A stretch of 64,000 nucleotides of DNA from contig NZ_JAQAGY010000001.1 in NCBI RefSeq assembly GCF_027533645.1, positions 186,001 through 250,000 on the forward strand. Direction: 5' to 3'. The notes beneath the pieces were generated by a model. It worked only from the letters and a program-made list of their open reading frames with translations. It searched no databases and was not told the origin of the DNA. Below are positions 35,061 through 43,401 of the stretch, in pieces (position 1 is the first letter of the stretch; every line of letters begins with the position of its first letter). Position numbers and translations under genes: made by a program. Source of the stretch: Paenibacillus caseinilyticus. GTDB taxonomy: Bacteria; Bacillota; Bacilli; Paenibacillales; NBRC-103111.

Positions 35061-35200
35061 AAAAAAAACCCGCCTATGCCGTCCGGTCAACTTGTCTCAA
35101 ACCTGCGCTAGCAGGTGGGTGACCGCAGAATTGGTTTTGAAGTCCCTTTTCGAGGGCAGGTCAGCCGCAATTCTATATAGGTCTCCCTAGAAACAATCAT
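35061..35200 (-). ncRNA. Structured leader or small RNA upstream of fsa, unclassified
   Basis: On the minus strand several nested stems can be drawn: AGAATTG/CAATTCT (35127-35133 with 35168-35174) around a CCCT/AGGG hairpin (35144-35156); CGGTCA/TGACCG (35084-35089 with 35120-35125) around the perfect ACCTGC-TAGC-GCAGGT hairpin (35101-35116). Next comes GGCGGG with a run of eight T (35068-35061). This looks like a riboswitch-like leader ending in a terminator, or a separate small RNA. It matches none of the common riboswitch or 6S, SRP or tmRNA patterns I know. Confidence 0.5.
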
Positions 35201-35253
35201 TGGTTTAAAACACGATAACCGAAACGCACATCGCAGGATTTGGTTGTAAGCTT

Positions 35254-35282
35254 ATTATAGTCCACTCGGAACCGAAAGTAAA
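35254..35282 (-). promoter_or_regulatory. Promoter for the fsa leader RNA
   Basis: On the minus strand TTTACT (35282-35277), 17-base spacer, TATAAT (35259-35254). It predicts a transcript starting near 35247 that reads through the structured leader into fsa. Confidence 0.65.
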
Positions 35283-35328
35283 CCTCGGGTGAGCCGTGTA
35301 CTGTTGGCACTGCAGAGAAATGATGGAG

Positions 35329-36171
35329 TTACCGGCTGACGTTACCGCCGCGGTCTTCCCTGCGCTCTTCAGCCTCATGCAGCTCCGCTCCGTCGAGTGC
35401 GGCCTCCAGGGCATCTCCGCCCTCTTCGGCCTTCAAGCGCTCCTGTTCCGCGGCCTCGGCTTCCTTCTCCGCGATCTGCTGCTGCTTCTCCTGCAGCTTG
35501 CCGAAGATCAGGTTGAAGTGCCAGAACGATACGATCGCAACCAGGCTCCCCATGAAGAAAGGAATAAGGAAAGTAAAGACGTTAAAGCTCACATACAGGA
35601 CGACGCCGTTCAGAACGATCATCGAGATCGACCGGATCGGATTGCCGATCGTGATCAGCATCGCATTCTTTACGATCTGGAGCGTCTTCATATGCAGGTG
35701 CGACAAGATCGAGAAGAAGTGGAATAAGGATATCGTCAGCAGGACAGTCAAGGAAAGGACGAGAAAGCGCAGAATGCTGAATAATCCGCTCTGGTTGCCG
35801 TAGAACCGGAAGTTCGTATAAAGAATGACACCGAACAGCATATACAGAAGCCCGCCCAGCATCGCCTGCACGTAGTTGCTTTTGTAGCTTCGGAAGAATG
35901 TCTTGAACAGCGGCACATCCTCATCGCCCGTCAGCCACTTGCGTGCCACGCTGAACATGGCAGCCGTCGAAGGAAACAGTGTGAACGGTGCGACCACCGC
36001 CATCAGGATAAGCGTTTGCAAGACTTGATCGGAAGTTCCAGCCTGCAGCAGAATCAGCCCCAGCAGAAAGAAGGGGATTCCGCATAGAATCCAAAGTACG
36101 TTAATGACCGAAAGGCGCATAATCCATTCGGAGATGCGGTAGAAACCGCCCATGATTCCACGAAATTCCAA
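35329..36171 (-). CDS. YesL-like DUF624 membrane protein
   Basis: A 280-residue protein with about five membrane helices and the DUF624/YesL opening GGFYRISEWIMRLSVINVLW, then ARKWLTGDEDVPLFKTFFRS. The last 60 residues are a charged Glu/Ala-rich cytoplasmic tail. YesL-type proteins often accompany sugar ABC transporters; function is unknown. The start is TTG at 36171, with AAGGAGGG 7 bases upstream. ATG at 36153 lacks this site. Confidence 0.82.
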   Translation of the reverse strand: MEFRGIMGGFYRISEWIMRLSVINVLWILCGIPFFLLGLILLQAGTSDQVLQTLILMAVVAPFTLFPSTAAMFSVARKWLTGDEDVPLFKTFFRSYKSNYVQAMLGGLLYMLFGVILYTNFRFYGNQSGLFSILRFLVLSLTVLLTISLFHFFSILSHLHMKTLQIVKNAMLITIGNPIRSISMIVLNGVVLYVSFNVFTFLIPFFMGSLVAIVSFWHFNLIFGKLQEKQQQIAEKEAEAAEQERLKAEEGGDALEAALDGAELHEAEERREDRGGNVSR

Positions 36172-36238
36172 CTTGATGCCCTCCTTCTTGTATACACCCT
36201 ATTATAGCCTAATTCCCCTCTTCTAGGTAGCAGTCTAT

Positions 36239-36265
36239 ACCAAAAAGGCTGCCTGGCATACGATA
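36239..36265 (+). promoter_or_regulatory. Possible sigma-K/sigma-E sporulation promoter of yjcZ2
   Basis: AC (36239-36240), 16-base spacer, CATACGATA (36257-36265), which fits the sigma-K -10 CATANNNTA and is near the sigma-E CATACAMT. It lies 41 bases upstream of the small YjcZ gene. Confidence 0.5.
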
Positions 36266-36306
36266 TATCACCACCTGGTAAATATCAAACAAAGGAGGTT
36301 GTCACT

Positions 36307-36396
36307 ATGGGAGCAACGGGTGCATGGACTTCCACGGGAACGATCCTCGTCCTCTTCATCCTGCTGGTTATCGTTAGCCGCAGCCTTCTCGTGTAA
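36307..36396 (+). CDS. YjcZ-type small sporulation protein, second copy
   Basis: A 29-codon gene encoding MGATGAWTSTGTILVLFILL plus a short end, with AAAGGAGGTTG before the ATG and a strong terminator after. It shares ILVLFILLVI and the overall length with the gene at 1911-2000, so the two are paralogues. A sigma-K-like promoter is upstream. Function in the spore is inferred from the family. Confidence 0.85.
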   Translation: MGATGAWTSTGTILVLFILLVIVSRSLLV

Positions 36397-36427
36397 TGAA
36401 CAAGAGCTAGGTCTTAATGGTAATACA

Positions 36428-36472
36428 AAAAGAAGCAAGCGCGCCTTAAGCGTGCCTGCTTCTTTTTTTTAA
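36428..36472 (+). terminator. yjcZ2 terminator
   Basis: AAAGAAGCA-G-GC type stem: AAAAGAAGCAAGCGCGC pairs with the later GCGTGCCTGCTTCTTTT, followed by a run of T. It ends where repeat copy E begins. Confidence 0.85.
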
Positions 36473-36473
36473 T

Positions 36474-36567
36474 ATAAGAATTCATATCTCACCAGGGCTT
36501 GATCCTGTAGTCTTATATTTCTTATAAACGCACATCGTCCTAAAGGACGGCGAAGCCGTTTATCTTG
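36474..36567 (-). repeat. Interspersed palindromic repeat, copy E
   Basis: Core CGCACATCGTCC then TAAAGGACGGCGAAGCC and GTTTATCTTG. Its outer tail matches copy C in reverse. The right end stops at 36567, directly against the cshA stop codon (36568-36570). Confidence 0.8.
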
Positions 36568-38205
36568 TTACACGAGAGTCTCTTCACCGCGGCCCGACGG
36601 ACGGGAGTAGTTGCTGCCGCCGCCGTCACGGTTGCCGCGATATCCGCCGCCACCGCCGCCGTCACGGTTGCCGCGGTATCCGCCGCCATCACGGCTGCCG
36701 CCTTCGCGACGTCCGCCATCACGGTTGCCACGGTATCCGCCGCCATCGCGGCTGCCGCCATCGCGGCTGCCGCCACCGCCACCGCCGTAAGGACGATCGT
36801 TACGGCGAGCGCCGCCTGCCGTACCGTACGAACCCGAAGGACGACGACCGTTGCTGCGCACATCCGGCCTTCTCTTCTTCGCACGGATCGGATCTTCCGG
36901 CGTCAGCTCGATATCGACTTCCTTCTTGTCTCCACCTGTCAGCAGCTTGAGTGCCGCTGCAAGCAGATGCACGGAGTCGTGATGCTCCAGGAGGGAGATC
37001 GCGAGGCCTTTGTACTCGTTATGCTCATCTTTCTGGAGCACTTCAAGCACACGCTCAGCCGTTACCTTTTGCTTGCCTTCGATTGCTTCGGCAAGGCTAG
37101 GTACAGGCTTCTTCGTGATCTTGTGGCGCGTGATCTTCTCGATGAAATGCAGGTGATCGATCTCGCGAGGCGTAACGAAGGTGTAAGCTGCGCCTTCTTT
37201 ACCCGCACGGCCCGTACGGCCGATCCGGTGAACGTAGCTCTCTGGATCCTGCGGTAGGTCAAAGTTGATCACGTGCGTTACGCCCGATACGTCGAGACCG
37301 CGCGCTGCTACGTCCGTAGCTACGAGCACTTCAATGCTGCCGTCGCGGAACTTGCGCATCACGTTGTCACGCTGATTCTGGGACAGATCGCCGTGAAGGC
37401 CTTCTGCTGCATAGCCACGCTTTTGGAGCGCTTCGGACAACTCATCTACCCGGCGCTTTGTACGGCCGAAGATGATGGCAAGATCCGGTGCTTCCATGTC
37501 GATCAAGCGGCAGAGCGCTTCGAACTTCTGGCGCTCGTGCAGTTCGATGTAGGATTGGTCGATGAGCGGCGCGGAAACATGCTTCGGAATGACCGAAACG
37601 TGCTCCGGATTCTTCAGGAACTGCTGTGCCAGTTTCTGGATATTGATCGGCATTGTAGCCGAGAACAGCATTGTATTGCGTTCTTCCGGCACCAGGCTCA
37701 GGATGGACTTGATGTCATCCATGAAGCCCATATCAAGCATTTCGTCAGCTTCATCGAGAATGACGGTCTGCACGTCATCCAGCTTAATGGTCTTCCGATT
37801 GATATGGTCGAGCAGTCGTCCCGGCGTACCGATGATGATCTGCGGCTTTTTGCGCAATCCGCGGATTTGCTTGACGATATCCTGTCCGCCGTAGATCGGC
37901 AGGGAACGGATACCTTTGAAGCGTCCGAGCTTCTCGATTTCCTCCGCTACTTGAATCGCGAGCTCGCGGGTAGGACACATGATCAGAGCGACGATCTTCT
38001 CTTCCTTGACGTCGATCTTATGCACCAGAGGGATACCGAATGCTGCGGTTTTACCCGTACCGGTTTGCGCTTGGCCGATCAGGTCGCGGCCTTCAAGAGC
38101 TACAGGAATGGCTTTTTCCTGAATGGGCGTGGATTCCTCGAAGCCCATCTCCGTGATGGCGCGCAGTACCTTTGGCTCTAAGCCGAATTCACTAAATGTT
38201 TTCAA
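36568..38205 (-). CDS. cshA: DEAD-box RNA helicase with RGG-type tail
   Basis: A 545-residue ATP-dependent RNA helicase of the CshA type. The Q motif, Walker [38 protein letters not shown] ([14 protein letters not shown]), SAT, and [13 protein letters not shown] are present. The tail from residue 455 is Arg/Gly/Asp-rich with repeated [11 protein letters not shown] and GGSRDGG units, suited to RNA binding. The start is TTG at 38205, with AAAGGAG upstream. CshA works in the RNA degradosome and in cold-shock ribosome assembly. A leader of about 140 bases precedes it. Confidence 0.94.
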   Translation of the reverse strand: MKTFSEFGLEPKVLRAITEMGFEESTPIQEKAIPVALEGRDLIGQAQTGTGKTAAFGIPLVHKIDVKEEKIVALIMCPTRELAIQVAEEIEKLGRFKGIRSLPIYGGQDIVKQIRGLRKKPQIIIGTPGRLLDHINRKTIKLDDVQTVILDEADEMLDMGFMDDIKSILSLVPEERNTMLFSATMPINIQKLAQQFLKNPEHVSVIPKHVSAPLIDQSYIELHERQKFEALCRLIDMEAPDLAIIFGRTKRRVDELSEALQKRGYAAEGLHGDLSQNQRDNVMRKFRDGSIEVLVATDVAARGLDVSGVTHVINFDLPQDPESYVHRIGRTGRAGKEGAAYTFVTPREIDHLHFIEKITRHKITKKPVPSLAEAIEGKQKVTAERVLEVLQKDEHNEYKGLAISLLEHHDSVHLLAAALKLLTGGDKKEVDIELTPEDPIRAKKRRPDVRSNGRRPSGSYGTAGGARRNDRPYGGGGGGSRDGGSRDGGGYRGNRDGGRREGGSRDGGGYRGNRDGGGGGGYRGNRDGGGSNYSRPSGRGEETLV

Positions 38206-38538
38206 ATGATTTCATTCTCCTTTTTACTCGGGTTCTTCTGTTTTCTATACCCTTAAGTGCGACTCCTATCTTCCTAATTTAACTCTTACCAAAGACACTT
38301 TCCAGAAGTGTCAAAATTGAACAGTCAGGCCGTACTTAAGAATATCTTTAGTATTATACCACAACCCGTATTCATATTCCACTGCGCTTGGCAATGAAAC
38401 GGAAAAACCTTATCATCGTAATAAGTGATAAGCATTTGGGTAATCGGTAGTATGATAACAGTAGAAGAGGCAGTGCAGAACCAACAAATCAAAAAAAGAC
38501 GCCGGACAATCGGCGATTTTCCAAAGGAGCGAAGAATC
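38206..38538. promoter_or_regulatory. Divergent intergenic region with cshA leader and promoter
   Basis: The cshA side has an extended -10 TGGTATAAT (TATAAT 38358-38353 on the minus strand) about 150 bases upstream of its start, giving a long leader. Within the leader is a GACACTT-TCCAG-AAGTGTC hairpin (38294-38312). Long 5' leaders are usual for cold-shock genes. The DUF4178 side shows only an AAAGGAGCG binding site. Nothing else is recognised. Confidence 0.55.
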
Positions 38539-39069
38539 ATGTCCATATGGAAACGGGTCGGATCGATCTTGAAAGCAGGTAAAGAAGCGCCGCAGACCCC
38601 GCCGGCCAATCCGTACGAAGATACCCGGGTCGGGGACATTCTCACCGTGGATCTGGAAGAATACGTCGTTTCCGGCAAAGCGGTGTATTATGACCAAGGG
38701 TTCCCGCCCCACCGGTTCGCTTATTATCTGCAGAACGGCAAACATATCTCTTGTCTGCTCATTGAAAAAGGCAGGACCTACGACAGTTTCCTCTGCGAGT
38801 TCGTCGAAGGCTCTCTTGACGATCCCAATGACGTACCGACGGTGCTCGATGTCGGAGGGGAGGTTACCTATGACCTGGAGCACCACCGCAGCGATCAAGT
38901 GCGCACCGAAGGCCGCACGGATTTTCGTTCGAACGATACGGTTCTCTTCTGGAGCTACCTCGGCGCAGGGGACCGGCACTTCTTTCTCCAGTGGCAGGAC
39001 GGCAAATATACCGCACTCGAAGGAACGCGCACCCCTGCGGGCCAGATTCGCTTCATGAAAGGCTCGTAA
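38539..39069 (+). CDS. DUF4178 domain protein
   Basis: A 176-residue soluble protein. The region from residue 28 has the DUF4178 plan: a beta-rich GDILTVDLEEYVVSGKAVYY, HRFAYYLQNGKHISCLLIEK, then an SH3-like closing strand with FFLQWQDGKYTALEGT. It probably folds as two beta-barrel halves. Function is unknown. ATG at 38539 has AAAGGAG upstream. The DUF4247 lipoprotein gene follows after 70 bases, a pairing known from Bacilli. Confidence 0.8.
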   Translation: MSIWKRVGSILKAGKEAPQTPPANPYEDTRVGDILTVDLEEYVVSGKAVYYDQGFPPHRFAYYLQNGKHISCLLIEKGRTYDSFLCEFVEGSLDDPNDVPTVLDVGGEVTYDLEHHRSDQVRTEGRTDFRSNDTVLFWSYLGAGDRHFFLQWQDGKYTALEGTRTPAGQIRFMKGS

Positions 39070-39139
39070 GCCCCCCGGCCGCTCAGGAGATTCGATACTT
39101 GTGGGGGAGCTTTGACAAGACAGGAGGTGCGCAAGACGC

Positions 39140-39862
39140 ATGCAGAGCCTATGGATCCGCCTGCTGTCGCTGCTGTTGATCCTCTCGCTGATCGCGGGGT
39201 GCTCCAGCGACGCAGGCCAATATATCAAACAGAACTACTCTCTTATCGATGTGCAGGGACAAGGCAAAAGCACGGCTAAAGTTTATTCCGTCGAAGGAAA
39301 AGATGTCCCGTCCGTCGCTCAGGAAATTGCGGGGAGCGATCCTCCGCAAGAGATGTCGAAGTCATCGCAGGACCAAATGTTCCTCGTGTACAGCGACAAA
39401 GTCGTCAACGTGCAGAAGGATCCGAACCACGAGGGCACTACGCTGGTGGAAGTGGACACGATCACGTACGCCCGGGACAATTATGACTCTTCGTTCCTAC
39501 AAGGCTATATTACTGCGACCCTGCTGCAATCGCTCTTCGGTGGAGGATGGTACGACAGCCACAGGGGCGGTTATGATTACCGCGGCTACCGCTCTTCCAA
39601 GAGGTACGATGACTACGGCAAGTATCAAACCGTTCCTTATCCCAGTACCGGTGGAGCCGGCAAGAGCGGCACCACTCCCCCCACAACCACGGACAGGAAA
39701 GGAAGCTATACCACGCCGCCCGCGGCCAAACCCCCGGCTGGCGGCACGCAGGATTCCGTACGCCGCAGTGACGGCTCCACACCGACTTATCGTACACCGG
39801 CCAGCGCGGGTTCCAAGCCAAGCACCTCGAAACGGTCCGGTTCATTCAAACGGCGCAAATAA
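39140..39862 (+). CDS. DUF4247 lipoprotein
   Basis: A 240-residue lipoprotein. The lipobox LIAGC at residues 17-21 follows a short signal sequence, so the mature protein is anchored outside the membrane. The middle (KVYSVEGKDVPSVAQEIAGS, FLVYSDKVVNVQKDPN) fits DUF4247. The last 100 residues are low complexity, rich in Ser, Thr, Pro, Gly and Arg/Lys, ending in SGSFKRRK, unusual for the family. AGGAGGTGC lies upstream of the start. Confidence 0.8.
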   Translation: MQSLWIRLLSLLLILSLIAGCSSDAGQYIKQNYSLIDVQGQGKSTAKVYSVEGKDVPSVAQEIAGSDPPQEMSKSSQDQMFLVYSDKVVNVQKDPNHEGTTLVEVDTITYARDNYDSSFLQGYITATLLQSLFGGGWYDSHRGGYDYRGYRSSKRYDDYGKYQTVPYPSTGGAGKSGTTPPTTTDRKGSYTTPPAAKPPAGGTQDSVRRSDGSTPTYRTPASAGSKPSTSKRSGSFKRRK

Positions 39863-39894
39863 GAGCTGGGACGCATCCCGCCCCAGTTCTCTTT
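39862..39894 (+). terminator. Terminator after DUF4247 gene
   Basis: AGAGCTGGG / CCCAGTTCT stem with GT pairs and a short T-rich end, immediately after the stop. Confidence 0.65.
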
Positions 39895-39970
39895 ACTGAA
39901 CCTCCCCTTTCATGTAAAATATCTCTTGCCGAAAGGGGGCCGGGCGCGTCTGCTTTCGCTGTCCCCCTAC

Positions 39971-40002
39971 AAGGCTTTCCGCCTGCCGCGGAAAGCCTTT
40001 TG
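39971..40002 (+). terminator. Second terminator-like hairpin
   Basis: AAGGCTTTCCGC / GCGGAAAGCCTT with a five-base loop and TTTG. It lies about 110 bases beyond the DUF4247 stop and upstream of yitT. Confidence 0.7.
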
Positions 40003-40092
40003 CTATCCGGGACGCACCGCCCGAAGGCCTTGGCGGCTGCACGTTTGCCCCGGACGCAAACTAGACATACTACCCCATAGGAGGTGCAGCTT

Positions 40093-40929
40093 GTGATCCA
40101 GTGGTTCCAGCGTTCCTGGTTCGGTTCTCTGTTTGTATGTGCACTCGGCGCAGCGATCGTCGCCACGGCCTTTAATCTATTTTTGATTCCGCACCAGCTG
40201 CTCAGCGGGGGATTGTCGGGCGTAGCTATGATCGTGGGCTACTTTACGAATTGGACGATATCCCTGCTCTATCTGCTGTTCAATCTGCCTGTCTTGATCT
40301 GGGGACTGACGACGATCGGCCGGCGCTTCATTCTGCTCAGCGTATTCTCCGTAGCGATGACGACCTGGTTCATGGAGCTGGTTCCTGTCCTCGCGGTCAG
40401 CCAGGATCTCATCATGTCGGCGGTGGCCGCCGGCGTACTTATCGGTCTTGGCGCGGGCATCTCGATGCGGGTGGGGGGCTCCACAGGCGGGTTCGATATT
40501 ATCGGTTCCATCTTGACGCGCAAGCGCGATTTCTCCATCGGCACATTCTCGTTCCTGATGAACGGGGGAATCATCATCGCGCTCGGGTATTTCAAACAGA
40601 GCTGGGATCTGGCTCTGTACTCCATGCTGTCCATCTATATTGCGGGCAAAGTCATCGATTCCGTACATATCCGCCATGTGAAGGTGACGGTATTCATCGT
40701 TACCAAGAAGAAAGAGATTCTGCTCAAAAAAATGAAAAAGCTTCACCGCGGCGTAACCGTCGTCGAAACGGAAGGAGCATACACCGGGCAATCCCAGCAT
40801 ATGTTAATTACGGTAACTACGCGTTATGAGCTCATCGATCTTCAAAATCTCGTGCGTCAATGGGATCCGCAGGCTTTCGTGAACATCACCCAGACGGTGG
40901 GCGTCATGGGACTGTTCCGCAGAACCTGA
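40093..40929 (+). CDS. YitT family membrane protein
   Basis: A 278-residue protein with about six membrane helices. Family motifs are FNLFLIPHQLLSGGLSGVAM, GAGISMRVGGSTGGFDIIG and a C-terminal DUF2179 cytoplasmic domain (GVTVVETEGAYTGQSQHML) of about 80 residues. The role of YitT proteins is not established. Start is the GTG at 40093, 8 bases after AGGAGG; the GTG at 40084 lies inside that site. Confidence 0.9.
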   Translation: MIQWFQRSWFGSLFVCALGAAIVATAFNLFLIPHQLLSGGLSGVAMIVGYFTNWTISLLYLLFNLPVLIWGLTTIGRRFILLSVFSVAMTTWFMELVPVLAVSQDLIMSAVAAGVLIGLGAGISMRVGGSTGGFDIIGSILTRKRDFSIGTFSFLMNGGIIIALGYFKQSWDLALYSMLSIYIAGKVIDSVHIRHVKVTVFIVTKKKEILLKKMKKLHRGVTVVETEGAYTGQSQHMLITVTTRYELIDLQNLVRQWDPQAFVNITQTVGVMGLFRRT

Positions 40930-40983
40930 TCCCGCTTGAAGAAACCGGCTGCCCATTTCCAGCCATTACCTGCTTTTTGTCAA

Positions 40984-40997
40984 ATGTACCGGTACAT
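40984..40997. promoter_or_regulatory. Perfect 14-bp palindrome
   Basis: ATGTACCGGTACAT, 17 bases upstream of a TATAAT (41015-41020, preceded by TGC as an extended -10). A repressor operator is plausible; the regulator is not in view. Confidence 0.4.
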
Positions 40998-41119
40998 AAG
41001 TCTGCAGCATATGCTATAATGAGGATGTATAATTTCATACAGGATTTCCCCTGGCAGCCTGGATTGCTAGTAAGGCGCACACGTACGCTTAACAACAATG
41101 GACAGGAAGGGTGATGCTT

Positions 41120-41308
41120 GTGGAAACCGTTAAATTATCCATTATCGTGATGAAGCTGACTCCCGAGATGTACCCATTCTTACGCAAACATGAACTCGAG
41201 TCGGAAATCGTCCTCCGGAACGGCTTGGCCGCGCTGGAAGCGGACGACGCGTTAGAAATCATACAATACAGTATCTCCGAGCATCAGAAAGACGTCCACC
41301 TTCACTAG
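41120..41308 (+). CDS. Small soluble protein, unknown
   Basis: A 62-residue protein beginning ETVKLSIIVMKLTPEMYPFL after GTG at 41120, which follows AGGAAGG by 9 bases. It has two helical halves with many acidic residues, and no family is recognised. A promoter-like TATAAT at 41015 and a terminator hairpin that overlaps its stop argue that it is expressed as its own unit. Confidence 0.65.
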   Translation: METVKLSIIVMKLTPEMYPFLRKHELESEIVLRNGLAALEADDALEIIQYSISEHQKDVHLH

Positions 41309-41322
41309 AAGGTGGCGTTTTT
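41292..41322 (+). terminator. Terminator overlapping the stop of the 62-residue gene
   Basis: ACG-T-CCACCTT / AAGGTGG-CGT hairpin then TTTTTC. The stop codon lies within the hairpin. Confidence 0.8.
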
Positions 41323-41329
41323 CTTTGAT

Positions 41330-41380
41330 AGATAAGAAACGCGCATCGTCCTTAAAGGACGGCGAAGCCGTTTATCTCGC
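41330..41380 (-). repeat. Interspersed palindromic repeat, copy F (short)
   Basis: GAAACGCGCATCGTCCTTAA then AGGACGGCGAAGCCGTTTATC. It holds the hairpin core like copy D and follows a terminator directly. Confidence 0.8.
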
Positions 41381-41490
41381 ATGCCCAAAAAATCCGCCGG
41401 AATGTTTGCGGATTCGTAAAAAATATGGGTTATCCTACCGATAAAAGCATGGTAAGATAGATTCGAGTATCATCTTGGAGGTGTACGTTT

Positions 41491-41718
41491 ATGGGCGCAT
41501 TGTCCCCCATGCATATTATTCTGATCGTCATCGCCGCTCTGCTGCTCTTCGGACCGAGCAAGCTTCCGGAGCTTGGCCGCAGCTTCGGCCGGATGTTCCG
41601 CGAGTTCAAAGATGCGACGAATGGGAACAGCTCTTCGAGCGAGCCTGTCCGCGAGATCGAAGCGAAGAAAGATCTGAGCGTATCGGCTGAGCCCGTCCAG
41701 CAGATCCCTAACAAATAA
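41491..41718 (+). CDS. tatA: Twin-arginine translocase TatA
   Basis: A 75-residue protein. An N-terminal membrane helix ([20 protein letters not shown]) is followed by the conserved [21 protein letters not shown] hinge and amphipathic helix (start FGPSKLP). It forms the pore component of Tat export. TTGGAGGTG precedes the ATG. No tatC is adjacent, so it depends on a TatC encoded elsewhere. Confidence 0.93.
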   Translation: MGALSPMHIILIVIAALLLFGPSKLPELGRSFGRMFREFKDATNGNSSSSEPVREIEAKKDLSVSAEPVQQIPNK

Positions 41719-41740
41719 AAAGGCTTGTTTACGGCAGCTA

Positions 41741-41773
41741 GGCCGGTGCCCGGGGAGGGCGCCGGCTTTTTTC
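41741..41773 (+). terminator. tatA terminator
   Basis: GGCCGGTGCCC / GGGCGCCGGC stem (with one mismatch) and a T-run. Directly beyond it lies the convergent 98-residue gene. Confidence 0.88.
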
Positions 41774-41797
41774 CATTCCCGCCAGACGCCCTGGAAG

Positions 41798-42094
41798 CTA
41801 TGCGCGAAGATGGTTCTGCAGCTCCTGCCCAATCCGCTTCATCGCTTCCTTGACGGCTCTCTGGACAACGAGGGAGTTCTTATGGGCCGCATAGTCCGCC
41901 TCTTCGTACTGCACGCGGATTTCGGCCCTCCCCCCGGCTGCCGTGCCGTTCACGAGCGCGACGATCTCCCCGGGGTCACCGACAGAAGCTTCCGCGCTAT
42001 CCCAGGCATTCACCTGGAGACTGCAGCGGAAGGCATCTCCTTCGCTCCTGCTCTTTAGAAACCCGGCGGGCTCCGCCCTCATCCAGATTTTCAT
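41798..42094 (-). CDS. Small soluble protein, unknown
   Basis: A 98-residue protein with mixed alpha/beta character. Residues EIVALVNGTAAGGRAEIRVQ, then a charged KEAMKRIGQELQNHLRA C-terminal helix. No family is recognised. AGGGGGAGG precedes the ATG. It lies 21 bases from the MFS gene upstream, so is probably co-transcribed. Confidence 0.65.
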   Translation of the reverse strand: MKIWMRAEPAGFLKSRSEGDAFRCSLQVNAWDSAEASVGDPGEIVALVNGTAAGGRAEIRVQYEEADYAAHKNSLVVQRAVKEAMKRIGQELQNHLRA

Positions 42095-42115
42095 GCCGCC
42101 TCCCCCTTTCCGGAA

Positions 42116-43270
42116 TTAAGATATGCCTTTTTTGCGGTAATAGGCATGCGTACTCAGCAGCAGGACAGCGGCGATCAAAGTCAATACGGCGCCTCCGTAA
42201 TACATCCCGCTCCCGCCCCAATGGTCCTTGACCCATCCGCCGGCGGAACCCCCTGTGATGCCTGCCAGCCCAAGGAACACCATGGACAGCAGGGCCTGGC
42301 CTGTCGACTGCAGCTCCCGGGGCACCAGGCGCACGGCGTATTGAACCGATACGATCCAGAAGGCCGCGAAGGTGACGCAGTGCATCGTCTGAAGCAGCAT
42401 GAGGACGGCCGGATCGGTGATCGAACCATAGAGCAGCCAGCGGATGGTGTACAGGATGCCTATGATACCGAGCAGCGCGAGCTCGTGGAACTTATGCATG
42501 TACCTTCCGAGCAGCGCGAAGGTCGGAATCTCTGCCGCCGCTGCCAGCGCCCAAGCGTAACCGAGCATCGTATCGGTTGCCCCGAGATCCCGCAGATACA
42601 ATACGAAGAGCACATCGTTCATGCGGTGCGGAATCATCAGGATGAAGATCAGGAAGAGGAACCACAGGAACCGGCGGTTCCTGAAGGTGCTGGCGAACAT
42701 CGCTAGGGTCACCCGTGGGGCCGCGCCCTTCTCGTCCCTGAGCAGCAGCAGCAGCACGAACGGCAGCACCCAGATGCTCCAGTACAAATAAGGGATGCTC
42801 TGCAGGCCGCCCATCAGCCCCAGAATCCAGCCTGAGGATAAAGCCAACAGGGTAAAGCCCATCGACCCCCACATCCGGATGCTGCCATAGCTGCGTCCGG
42901 ACTGCGCGGCCGCCTTGATCGAAAGCGTATCGAGAATCGGATTCGAGGATTGCATGAAGAAATAAAGCATGAGCATGAACAAAAGCGCCATGGGATACCC
43001 CTGCGTTTCAAAGATGCCGACGCTGGATAATAAAGTCATGGCCCATAAACCGAAAATCATCAGCTTCAGCGTCTGGTACCGGTCGCTGAGATAGCCCCAG
43101 AGCGGCTGCCCGAAGATCGTGACGAAGGGGCCGATCATCATCAGAAGGCCGATCTGGGAAGAGGAATAGCCTCTTCCCTCGAAATAGACGGGAAGGAACG
43201 GCATCAGTACCGCCGTCGTCGCATAGTAAGAAAAGGTGAGGCCGCGCAGCGTCCAAACTTGTTTGTTCAC
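42116..43270 (-). CDS. MFS transporter (sugar/nucleoside-permease-like)
   Basis: A 384-residue MFS-1-like protein with about 12 helices. TYR-rich opening (GLTFSYYATTAVLMPFLPVY), GYLSDRYQTLKLMIFG and PHRMNDVLFVLYLRDLGA match the MFS_1_like class. It is a paralogue of the transporter at 50858. GTG at 43270 sits 9 bases after AAAGGA; the ATG at 43276 is too close to that site. Substrate unknown. Confidence 0.85.
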   Translation of the reverse strand: MNKQVWTLRGLTFSYYATTAVLMPFLPVYFEGRGYSSSQIGLLMMIGPFVTIFGQPLWGYLSDRYQTLKLMIFGLWAMTLLSSVGIFETQGYPMALLFMLMLYFFMQSSNPILDTLSIKAAAQSGRSYGSIRMWGSMGFTLLALSSGWILGLMGGLQSIPYLYWSIWVLPFVLLLLLRDEKGAAPRVTLAMFASTFRNRRFLWFLFLIFILMIPHRMNDVLFVLYLRDLGATDTMLGYAWALAAAAEIPTFALLGRYMHKFHELALLGIIGILYTIRWLLYGSITDPAVLMLLQTMHCVTFAAFWIVSVQYAVRLVPRELQSTGQALLSMVFLGLAGITGGSAGGWVKDHWGGSGMYYGGAVLTLIAAVLLLSTHAYYRKKGIS

Positions 43271-43401
43271 GAACATCGTTCCTTTGACATGAGTCTGGCG
43301 CATGGCCGGGTGGAGTCAGGACTTTCCGGTGCCGGGCAACCGCCCTGCAGCCAACTCTTTTATTATAATTCAAGATACTAATCTAGCAAGGAGAATGCCT
43401 C

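Noticed and set aside
35061..35200. T-box leader on the plus strand (GGTGGGTGACCGC and AGTCCCTTTT resemble the T-box and antiterminator)
   Set aside because: No plus-strand gene follows within a kilobase, the T-box core deviates, and the promoter and T-run both point to the minus strand.
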